5,306 nucleotides of DNA from Clostridiales bacterium UBA2658. Its GTDB lineage: Bacteria > Bacillota > Clostridia > Oscillospirales > Oscillospiraceae. Below the pieces are notes generated by a model, which saw only the letters and a list, made by a program, of their open reading frames with translations, searched no databases and was not told where the DNA came from. The DNA lies in assembly GCA_002359425.1 (NCBI GenBank), contig DEMY01000110.1:20218-25523 (forward strand), in the 5' to 3' direction. Positions within the stretch are counted from its first letter, which is position 1. Each line of letters begins with the position of its first letter. The position numbers were made by a program, and so were the translations under genes. Positions 1-5,306 of the stretch are shown piece after piece.

Positions 1-1687
1 CCGCGCCGTTTTGGCACGCGAACTGAGCCTTACAGACATTAAGACCATCGCCGCAGCCTCGCCTGTTGAGCTGGAGGTTTTTACGCACGGGGCGCTGTGC
101 TTTTGCCATTCCGGTCAATGCTATATGAGCGCCGTGATCGGTCGGCGCAGCGGCAACCGGGGCGAGTGCGCCCAGCCCTGCCGCATGCCCTACAGTCTCG
201 GCGGCCGGAAGGATGATTACCCGCTGAGTCTGAAGGACAACTGCCTTGTGCAGCACCTCGGCGCGCTGGAAGCCGCCGGGGTGAAGTGTGTCAAGATTGA
301 AGGCCGGATGAAGCGGCCGGAATATTCCGCCATCGTGACTGGCATCTATTCCCGCGCGATCCGCTATGGGACGGAGCCGTCCGAGCGCGAGCTGCACGAT
401 TTGGAGATTGCCTTTTCCCGTTCCGGCTTTACGGACGGATATTATAAAGGGAACAAGGGTCCGGATATGTTCGGCGTTCGCGGCGAGCCGAGCCGCGATG
501 CCGCAAAGCTCTTTGCCAATGCAAAAAAGGAATACGCCCATTCTGAGCTTCGCCGCGTCCCTGTGAAATTTTTCTCGATTATCCGGAAGGACGAGCTTGC
601 CCGCTTCGCAGTGGAGGATGGGGACGGAAACAAGATTCTGCGCGACGGCCCCGTTCCCCAGCGGGCTGAGAAGCAGGCGCTCACAGAAAAGGCCGTCTAC
701 GACCAGTTCTATAAAACCGGCGGCACGCCTTACCTTTGCTCGGATATTTCGTCTGTGGTAGACGAGGGCCTTTTTCTGCCGGCGTCCGTTTTGAACGAGG
801 AGCGCCGCGCTCTTTTGGACGCGCTCACGGAGGAGCGAAAAAAGCTTCCCGTCCGTGTGCACGGCAAGATGCCGGCGGAGCCTGTGAACGTGAGCGTGCT
901 CGGCACGCCGAAGTGTATTTTTGAGGTCAGTACGGCGGAACAGTTAACGCCGGCGCTTGCGGCCTTTGCGCCGGATTACCTCTATGTGCCGCTGGAGCTT
1001 TTGGCCGAAAACCCCGCCGCCGTCGTGCCCTTTGCCGAAAAAGGCGCAAAGCCCGTGGCCGTTTTGCCCCGCATCATTACGGACCGGGAGCTGCCGCAGG
1101 TGGAGGATATGCTCCGTAGGGTCAAGGCGATGGGCATCGAAGAAGCGCTCGTCGGAAACATGGGCCACATCCGCTGCACCCGGCTCGCGGGGCTTTCCAT
1201 GCGCGGCGACTTCGGCTTGAATGCATACAACGCCGATACGCTTGAGGTTCTGCATCAGGCTGGCTTTCTTTCGGCGACGGCCTCGTTTGAACTGCGCCTG
1301 AGTCAAATACGGGACATGAAAAAGCCCCTGCCCGTCGAGCTTTTAGCCTATGGCCGGCTGCCGCTCATGATCAGCGACCAGTGTATCATCAAAAACAGCG
1401 CCGGCCAGTGCAACTGCCAGAACAACATTCTGCTGTCGGACAGACAGGGCCAGCAGTTCCCGGTCATGAAGGCATTCGGTTGTCGGAACGCTATTTTTAA
1501 TTCGCAAAAGCTTTTTTTGGCGGACAAGGCCACCGACCTTGCGCACTGCGGCCTTTGGGGCCTGCGCATCTGGTTTACAAACGAGGGGCCGGACGAATGC
1601 GTTCGCATTGCAGAGAGCTTTTCCGGCAAGTCCGATTATGTGCCGAACGGCATGACGCGCGGCCTCTATTACCGTGGCGTCGAGTAA
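1..1687 (+). CDS. U32 family protein with DUF3656-like domain, RlhA/YdcP type (5' partial)
   Basis: The reading frame is already open at base 2 (R-A-V-L-A-R-E-L) and runs to TAA at 1685-1687, so the true start lies upstream; the TTG at base 11 is internal. Counting from that codon, residues 22-58 carry the U32 signature: E-x-F-x-H-G-A-L-C, S-G-Q-C, R-S-G-N-R-G-E-C and the Q-P-C-R cysteine. S-L-K-D-N-C and K-I-E-G-R-M-K follow. About 175-285 resembles DUF3656, and about 295-558 is a second U32-like repeat with cysteines at 458, 467, 469 and 491. U32 proteins were first called collagenase-like peptidases. Characterised members UbiU/UbiV bind an Fe-S cluster through conserved cysteines, and E. 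coli RlhA is needed for 23S rRNA C2501 hydroxylation. By domain layout I infer an RNA-hydroxylation role for this protein rather than proteolysis; the exact substrate cannot be told. About 150 N-terminal residues appear to be missing. It is co-oriented with maf, 42 bp downstream. Confidence 0.9.
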   Translation, partial: RAVLARELSLTDIKTIAAASPVELEVFTHGALCFCHSGQCYMSAVIGRRSGNRGECAQPCRMPYSLGGRKDDYPLSLKDNCLVQHLGALEAAGVKCVKIEGRMKRPEYSAIVTGIYSRAIRYGTEPSERELHDLEIAFSRSGFTDGYYKGNKGPDMFGVRGEPSRDAAKLFANAKKEYAHSELRRVPVKFFSIIRKDELARFAVEDGDGNKILRDGPVPQRAEKQALTEKAVYDQFYKTGGTPYLCSDISSVVDEGLFLPASVLNEERRALLDALTEERKKLPVRVHGKMPAEPVNVSVLGTPKCIFEVSTAEQLTPALAAFAPDYLYVPLELLAENPAAVVPFAEKGAKPVAVLPRIITDRELPQVEDMLRRVKAMGIEEALVGNMGHIRCTRLAGLSMRGDFGLNAYNADTLEVLHQAGFLSATASFELRLSQIRDMKKPLPVELLAYGRLPLMISDQCIIKNSAGQCNCQNNILLSDRQGQQFPVMKAFGCRNAIFNSQKLFLADKATDLAHCGLWGLRIWFTNEGPDECVRIAESFSGKSDYVPNGMTRGLYYRGVE

Positions 1688-1695
1688 CTCAAAAG

Positions 1696-1729
1696 AAGGA
1701 AAACGGCGCAAAGCGCCGGGTATAATATC
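1696..1729 (+). promoter_or_regulatory. maf leader: AAGGA, perfect hairpin, then ATG
   Basis: A purine-rich AAGGA lies at 1696-1700, 29 nt before the maf ATG, too far for a normal Shine-Dalgarno site. Between them is a perfect 6-bp hairpin, CGGCGC (1704-1709), loop AAA, GCGCCG (1713-1718). Folding it would shorten the effective distance to about 14 nt. No T-run follows, so it is not an intrinsic terminator. The structure is seen directly; a role in translation initiation or RNA processing is inference. The other candidate ribosome contact is the GGG at 1718-1720, which is weak. Confidence 0.35.
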
Positions 1730-2302
1730 ATGCAGATCGTTCTTGCCTCCGCGTCGCCGAGACGGCGCGAACTTTTGGAGATGCTGGGAGTCAAAGACTT
1801 AAAGGTCATTCCCGCTGTTGGCGAAGAGGTCATTACGGATGGGATGCTGCCCTCCGCCGCCGTCTGCTCGCTTTCGCGTGCGAAGGCGGAGGAGGTCTCG
1901 AAGCTCTGTAAAAAGGACGATGTCGTCGTCGGGGCGGACACCATCGTTTCGCTGGACGGTGAAATTCTCGGCAAGCCCGCAAACGAGGCGGAGGCCTTTC
2001 GCATGCTTTCGGCCCTCTCCGGCAGAACGCACAACGTTTTTACCGGTGTCACCGTCATCAAAGGGACGACGGTTCTCACGGAATACGAGCGCACACTGGT
2101 TCGTTTTCGCGCGCTTACGGAGCACGAGATAAAGGCGTACATAGCGACCGGCGAGCCTATGGACAAGGCCGGGTCCTACGGAGCGCAGGGGATCGGCGCG
2201 CTTTTCACGGAGAGCATCGAGGGCGATTTTTTTGCTGTCATGGGCCTTCCGCTTTGCCGCCTGTCCCGAATGCTTGAAAGAGTAGGTGTGAGACTGCTTT
2301 GA
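1730..2302 (+). CDS. maf: Maf family nucleoside triphosphate pyrophosphatase (190 aa)
   Basis: Cytosolic house-cleaning enzyme that hydrolyses NTPs, mainly dTTP/UTP or modified nucleotides in the family, to NMP and pyrophosphate; Maf overexpression blocks septation in Bacillus. The family motifs are all visible. S-A-S-P-R-R-R-E-L-L is at residues 7-16. V-G-A-D-T with the catalytic Asp70 is at 67-71, and G-K-P with Lys82 at 81-83. S-G-R-T-H is at 97-101, and D-K-A-G-S-Y-G-A-Q-G at 145-154. The length of 190 aa is normal. The D-K-A-G-x-Y-G-x-Q-G form matches the B. subtilis Maf/YhdE branch, so dTTP/UTP preference is the likely specificity (inference). ATG 1730 is the first start codon after the U32 stop, which lies in the same frame. 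The TGA stop overlaps the mreC start, as expected for coupled translation. It looks intact. Confidence 0.96.
   Translation: MQIVLASASPRRRELLEMLGVKDLKVIPAVGEEVITDGMLPSAAVCSLSRAKAEEVSKLCKKDDVVVGADTIVSLDGEILGKPANEAEAFRMLSALSGRTHNVFTGVTVIKGTTVLTEYERTLVRFRALTEHEIKAYIATGEPMDKAGSYGAQGIGALFTESIEGDFFAVMGLPLCRLSRMLERVGVRLL
2281..2288 (+). promoter_or_regulatory. mreC ribosome binding site inside the maf 3' end
   Basis: AGTAGGTG contains AGGTG at 2284-2288, 10 nt before the TTG start codon at 2299. It lies within the last codons of maf. Spacing is slightly long and the match moderate, which fits initiation helped by ribosomes finishing maf. It supports TTG 2299 as the mreC start. Confidence 0.5.
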
Positions 2303-3150
2303 ACAAATTTACGGAATATATAAGAAAATATGGGTTCCGTCTGGCCGCCGTAGTGCTCGTTGTTGCGCTTTTGTCCGGTTTTTCCGCGAGAGGCTCGCAG
2401 GACGGCGTCGGCCCCTTTGAAAGCGGCGCAGTTTCCCTTGCGCTTCCAGTAAAAGAAGGCGCCTCCGGCGTGGTCGGCTGGCTTGAGGACATTTACGGTT
2501 ATATGTACCGCTACGACCAGCTCAAGGCCGAAAATAGGAAGCTTCAGACGGAGCTGGACAAAGCGCAGGCAGAAATTCGCAGGCTAAAGGAAGCGGAAAC
2601 TGAAAACGCCAAATTCCGTCAGCTTTTAAATCTGCGCGAAAAGCACAGCGACTTTACGCTTGAATCCGCCTATGTTGTTGACCGCCCGTCCTCCAACTGG
2701 AGCCGCAGCTTCACGCTTACCAAGGGCAAGGAGAGCGGCATCGCGGTCGGCAACTGCGTCATTGACAGCGGCTATAACCTTGTCGGTCAGGTGTCCGAGG
2801 TCGGCTCCGGCTGGTGCACGGTCCGCTCCGTCGTGGACGCGGACACGCGCGTCGGCGCGCTCGTGGGCGAGGGCGGCAGCGCTGCCATGATCGTCGGCGA
2901 GTTCTCGCTTATGCAAAAGAGCCAGATGAAGCTTGCCTACCTCGCGGACAAGACAAAGCTCGTCGAGGGGGACGTGATCGTCTCCTCCGGCAAAGGCGGC
3001 GCTTTCCCGCGCGGACTCACGATCGGCAAGGTCGCCTCGGTTTCAACGGAGGCTGGCGGGCAGGCAGAGTATGCCGCCGTCACTCCTTTGGCAGATTTGG
3101 ACGGCGTGTCGGAGGTTTTCGTGGTCAAAAAATTCAATGTCGTCGAATGA
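2299..3150 (+). CDS. mreC: Rod shape-determining protein MreC (283 aa)
   Basis: Bitopic membrane scaffold of the elongasome that links MreD/RodZ to PBP2 and RodA and activates PBP2 in lateral wall synthesis. The N-terminus is a short basic cytoplasmic stretch, then one transmembrane helix at about residues 13-30. About 70-112 is a charged, leucine-spaced coiled coil (L75, L82, L86, I93, L96) that mediates dimerisation in the family. From about 118 the extracytoplasmic beta-rich MreC domain follows, with the P-S-S-N-W motif and, near the C-terminus, S-S-G-K-G-G-A-F-P-R-G-L with I-G-K-V. The start is TTG, overlapping the maf stop as TTGA. The next in-frame ATG would remove the membrane helix, so TTG is preferred. 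Length is typical. It is followed by mreD after 35 bp. The usual mreB neighbour is not upstream. Confidence 0.95.
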   Translation: MNKFTEYIRKYGFRLAAVVLVVALLSGFSARGSQDGVGPFESGAVSLALPVKEGASGVVGWLEDIYGYMYRYDQLKAENRKLQTELDKAQAEIRRLKEAETENAKFRQLLNLREKHSDFTLESAYVVDRPSSNWSRSFTLTKGKESGIAVGNCVIDSGYNLVGQVSEVGSGWCTVRSVVDADTRVGALVGEGGSAAMIVGEFSLMQKSQMKLAYLADKTKLVEGDVIVSSGKGGAFPRGLTIGKVASVSTEAGGQAEYAAVTPLADLDGVSEVFVVKKFNVVE

Positions 3151-3170
3151 CCGGCGGCTGAAAAACAGGG

Positions 3171-3177
3171 AAGGGGG
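3171..3177 (+). promoter_or_regulatory. Strong mreD ribosome binding site
   Basis: AAGGGGG lies 8 nt upstream of the GTG at 3186, ideal spacing. This fixes the non-ATG start of mreD. Confidence 0.75.
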
Positions 3178-3185
3178 CAGAAACC

Positions 3186-3701
3186 GTGCTGCTCGATCTC
3201 ATCAATTTTGAAAAGCTCCGCCGGAGCATTGTCTGGTTTGGCGTCATGCTGCTCGTGCTGCTGGTGCAGAACGCCCTCCTCGGCCCCGTCACCGTTTTTG
3301 GAACGCACTTTTTCATCGCGCCCGTAGCGCTCGTCACCATCGCCTGCTTCGAGGGCGGCGTCTGGGGCGGCGTTTTCGGTTTGTTTTTGGGCCTTTTCTC
3401 CGACATGTACGCAAACGGCCCCGCCGTTTTGTTGACCGTCGTTTTCCCCATCCTCGGATTTTTGTCCGGCGCGCTGTCGGCCTATTTTGTCAACAAGCGT
3501 TTTTTTGCGTTCTTTTTTCTGACGCTCGCCGTTTGCTTCATAACGGCGCTGTGCCAGCTTTTCCGCTTCGCCGTTTTCGGCGGCGCGCCAGTCCTTCCGC
3601 TTTTGGAGACTGCCGCCATGCAAACGGCCTTGGCGCTCCCGTTCACATGGGCCCTCTATTATCCCTGCCGGAAGCTCGCAGCGCTGGATCTGAGTCAATA
3701 A
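3186..3701 (+). CDS. mreD: Rod shape-determining protein MreD (171 aa)
   Basis: Small polytopic membrane protein of the elongasome, partner of MreC and part of the complex that directs lateral peptidoglycan synthesis. The protein is almost entirely hydrophobic, with about five membrane segments near residues 14-33, 42-55, 58-71, 79-100 and 105-130, plus a possible C-terminal one near 140-160. The family hallmark is visible as G-G-V-F-G-L-F-L-G-L-F-S-D (61-73), ending in the conserved Asp73 at the membrane boundary. 171 aa is a normal MreD length. The GTG start is supported by the AAGGGGG site 8 nt upstream and by its position 35 bp after mreC. Sequence conservation in MreD is low, so position in the cluster adds much of the support. 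It ends at TAA, which shows that TAA is a true stop codon here. Confidence 0.92.
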   Translation: MLLDLINFEKLRRSIVWFGVMLLVLLVQNALLGPVTVFGTHFFIAPVALVTIACFEGGVWGGVFGLFLGLFSDMYANGPAVLLTVVFPILGFLSGALSAYFVNKRFFAFFFLTLAVCFITALCQLFRFAVFGGAPVLPLLETAAMQTALALPFTWALYYPCRKLAALDLSQ

Positions 3702-3717
3702 CCATTTTCCAGGGAGT

Positions 3718-3763
3718 AACGATCGTTCCGGCAACGAATGACACCCCCTCGGCATGTATGCCG
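3718..3763 (+). other. Two short palindromes in the mreD-mrdA gap
   Basis: The 81-bp gap between mreD and mrdA is the longest in the cluster. It holds a perfect 10-bp palindrome, AACGATCGTT (3718-3727), and an inverted repeat, CGGCAT-GT-ATGCCG (3750-3763). No T-run follows either, and no clear -35/-10 pair is present. They could be an operator, an RNA structure before the mrdA ribosome site, or chance. Confidence 0.25.
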
Positions 3764-3770
3764 CCGTCCG

Positions 3771-3776
3771 AAAGGA
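3771..3776 (+). promoter_or_regulatory. mrdA ribosome binding site that decides the start
   Basis: AAAGGA sits 6 nt before ATG 3783. The alternative in-frame ATG at 3738 has no such site and would add 15 residues unlike a PBP2 N-terminus, so 3783 is chosen. Confidence 0.75.
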
Positions 3777-3782
3777 ACTGCT

Positions 3783-4871
3783 ATGGATAAAATCGTAAAG
3801 CCCTCGCGGCTTGCTGTTCTCATTCTCTTTATCGTTGCGCTCGCGGTATTTTTCCTCGTGACGCTCTATCAGCTACAGATCGTTGACGGCGCGTCCTACT
3901 ACGCACAGTCGCAGGACACCGTTTCGACGACCGTATCCGTTCCCGCCTCGCGCGGCAATATCTATGACCGCTACGGCCGCCTGCTCGTCTCGAACAAGGT
4001 CGTGAACGACCTGACCATCGACACGCAGAGCCTTTTTGAGCAGTCCGACCCGAACGCGGTCATCCTCAAGTTTGCTACCGCCGTTACAGCTTCGGGCGCG
4101 AGCTATACGGACACGTTGCCCATTACAAAGCAGGCCCCTTTCGCATACATCGACAACATGACGGATACGCAGCGCTCCCGTCTCAGTGCTTATTTGAAAG
4201 CAAACAAGCTCCCCGACTCTACGACTGCCGTGGAGCTCATGTCCTATCTTCGCAAGGCCTTTAAGATCGACAACAATTATTCGTCGGACGATATGCGCAC
4301 CATAGCGGGGATTCGCTATGAGATCAAGACCCGCTACGCGGCAAATGTGGACTATGTTTTTGCCAAAAATGTCAGCATCGACCTCATTACGAAGCTTATG
4401 GAGCAGAACATTCCCGGCTTCAACGTCGTGCAGTCCTACAAGCGGGAATACGACACGGACTACGCCGCCCACCTTCTCGGCAGTGTCGGGGCTATGGGCC
4501 CGGACGAGTACAAGCAGTATAAAGAGCAGGGCTACCAGATGAACGCGACCGTCGGCAGGGGCGGGGCGGAAAAGGCCTTTGAAAGCTACCTTCACGCGTC
4601 AGACGGGACCGCCGTCGTCACCAAAACGCGCGGCGGTACCACCATCAACACCCGCTACACCAAGACCCCCGAACCCGGAAATCAGGTTTCTCTGACGATT
4701 GACCTCGGCTTACAGGAGACGGCGGAAAACGCCCTTTCGAGCTTCATCACCGCTAACAACGAGACGCGCGAGACTGAAAACGCTGCCTACAAGGCCGCCG
4801 GCCTCACGAAGAAGGTAAAGGACCTCATTTCCGGCGGTGCCATCGTTGGCGTGAACTGCAAAACCGGCTAA
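3783..4871 (+). CDS. mrdA: Penicillin-binding protein 2, N-terminal part ending at a premature TAA
   Basis: Class B PBP2 is the monofunctional transpeptidase that cross-links peptidoglycan in the elongasome, working with RodA and MreC. This open part encodes 362 residues. It begins with a short cytoplasmic tail and a signal anchor at about 10-28. The class B pedestal motif R-G-N-I-Y-D-R-Y-G-R is at 57-66. The dimerisation region follows, with a second conserved stretch G-R-G-G-A-E-K-A-F-E near 259-268, then S-L-T-I-D-L-G-L-Q-E-T-A. It reaches G-A-I-V-G-V-N-C-K-T-G, the usual entry to the transpeptidase domain, and stops at TAA (4869-4871). The codon just after TAA resumes the family pattern P-L-C-L-A-S-Y-P. 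As read, the product would be anchored outside the membrane but lack every catalytic residue. The start at 3783 is set by AAAGGA 6 nt upstream. If the TAA is a sequence error, this entry and the next are one gene. Confidence 0.88.
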   Translation: MDKIVKPSRLAVLILFIVALAVFFLVTLYQLQIVDGASYYAQSQDTVSTTVSVPASRGNIYDRYGRLLVSNKVVNDLTIDTQSLFEQSDPNAVILKFATAVTASGASYTDTLPITKQAPFAYIDNMTDTQRSRLSAYLKANKLPDSTTAVELMSYLRKAFKIDNNYSSDDMRTIAGIRYEIKTRYAANVDYVFAKNVSIDLITKLMEQNIPGFNVVQSYKREYDTDYAAHLLGSVGAMGPDEYKQYKEQGYQMNATVGRGGAEKAFESYLHASDGTAVVTKTRGGTTINTRYTKTPEPGNQVSLTIDLGLQETAENALSSFITANNETRETENAAYKAAGLTKKVKDLISGGAIVGVNCKTG

Positions 4872-5306
4872 CCGCTGTGCCTAGCGAGCTACCCAACCTT
4901 TGATCTTAAGACATTCTCCCAAGACTACAAGACGCTCAAAGCTGACGACAAGACGGCTCCGCTTTTAAATCGTGCCCTTATGGGTACTTATGCCCCCGGC
5001 TCCACTTTCAAACCCGTGACGGCCATCGCCGCGTTATCCGAGGGTACTATTACCCCGGGCGCGACGATCTACGATAAGGGAAAATTTACAAAATACGCTA
5101 AGAGTGAATCGGACTACGCACCAGAGTGCTGGATATATCCCGGCAGTCACGGCTACGTGAACACCACCAAGGCCATAGAGGTCTCCTGCAACTACTATTT
5201 CTACACCGTGGGCGACCAGCTCGGCATTGAGAAGCTTTCGGACTATGCGGCCCGCTTCGGTCTGGGCGAGCCAACCGGAATTGAACTGGATGAAAACACC
5301 GGCATA
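4872..5306 (+). pseudogene. mrdA: PBP2 transpeptidase domain, cut off from mrdA by the in-frame TAA (3' partial)
   Basis: These 145 codons continue the mrdA frame with no further stop or frameshift and run off the window. They encode the start of the penicillin-binding transpeptidase domain. Numbering through the stop as residue 363, the nucleophile motif S-T-F-K is at 407-410 (codons 5001-5012) within Y-A-P-G-S-T-F-K-P, and the second motif S-C-N is at 468-470 (from 5184). The K-T-G triad would lie beyond the edge. F-G-L-G-E-P-T-G-I-E-L near the end is typical of class B PBPs. The only in-frame ATG before S-T-F-K is at 4980; it has no Shine-Dalgarno site, and a product from it would lack a membrane anchor. 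Independent translation is therefore unlikely. Intact motifs suggest that the break is very recent, bypassed, or an error in the sequence. Confidence 0.82.

Noticed and set aside
950..974. 7-bp inverted repeat CCGGCGC / GCGCCGG with an 11-nt loop
   Set aside because: It lies inside the U32 coding sequence in an alanine/proline-rich GC-rich stretch and has no T-run. It is explained by codon content.
1721..1726. Perfect TATAAT just before the maf ATG, as a promoter -10 box
   Set aside because: No -35-like hexamer at 16-18 bp (the sequence there is about GGAAAA) and no TGN extension. A transcript from it would be almost leaderless. Likely chance.
2937..3755. 272-codon open frame on the minus strand opposite mreD
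   Set aside because: It is antisense to the well-supported MreC end and MreD, is rich in charged low-complexity sequence, and resembles no family I know. It looks like a shadow of GC-biased codons.
3738..3782. Upstream ATG extension of PBP2
   Set aside because: No ribosome site before 3738. The 15 added residues are unlike PBP2 N-termini, while ATG 3783 has AAAGGA at 6 nt.
3873..4595. 240-codon open frame on the minus strand opposite mrdA
   Set aside because: It is a shadow of the PBP2 coding strand with no recognisable motif.
4869..4871. Stop codon reassignment or selenocysteine-type recoding
   Set aside because: TAA is used as the normal stop of the U32 gene and mreD in this window, it is not the selenocysteine or pyrrolysine codon, and bacterial TAA reassignment is not established.
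4872..5306. Transfer or mosaic origin of the PBP2 catalytic segment, as in recombinant PBP genes
   Set aside because: By hand count GC is about 54 percent here against about 57 percent in nearby upstream stretches. That is too small a difference to support recombination without an alignment.

Overview
The window looks like a chromosomal housekeeping region from a GC-moderate, Gram-positive, anaerobic Firmicute. Clostridia near Oscillospiraceae/Ruminococcaceae are the best guess. This rests on protein style (large two-repeat U32 protein, clostridial-type MreC/MreD and class B PBP2), on gene order and on the mixed GC-rich codon use. It is inference, since no marker gene is present. All genes lie on the + strand and are closely spaced, so they probably form one transcription unit or part of one. 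I see no mobile element, CRISPR array, tRNA or rRNA, and no convincing promoter or Rho-independent terminator.

Layout: 1-1687 is the 3' part of a large U32-family protein of the RlhA/YdcP type (U32 domain, DUF3656-like linker, second U32-like repeat); its start lies upstream. After a 42-bp gap containing a small perfect hairpin comes maf (1730-2302), a nucleotide pyrophosphatase. Next are mreC (2299-3150, TTG start overlapping the maf stop), mreD (3186-3701, GTG start with a strong ribosome binding site) and mrdA for PBP2 (ATG at 3783). PBP2 runs off the right edge.

MreC, MreD and PBP2 are core parts of the elongasome, which builds lateral cell-wall peptidoglycan. MreC and MreD are the membrane scaffold, and PBP2 is the transpeptidase that MreC activates. 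Maf is a housekeeping NTP pyrophosphatase often found beside mre genes. The mreB gene, which usually sits just before mreC, is not here.

The most notable observation is in PBP2. An in-frame TAA at 4869-4871 separates the N-terminal membrane and dimerisation part from the catalytic transpeptidase domain. The same frame stays open for all 145 remaining codons and carries intact catalytic motifs (S-T-F-K and S-C-N). This is therefore a single-codon nonsense change rather than a frameshift or an old, decayed pseudogene. TAA also ends the U32 gene and mreD, so codon reassignment does not explain it. A sequencing error, a very recent mutation or readthrough remain possible. Otherwise the region is ordinary, and I found no undescribed system.
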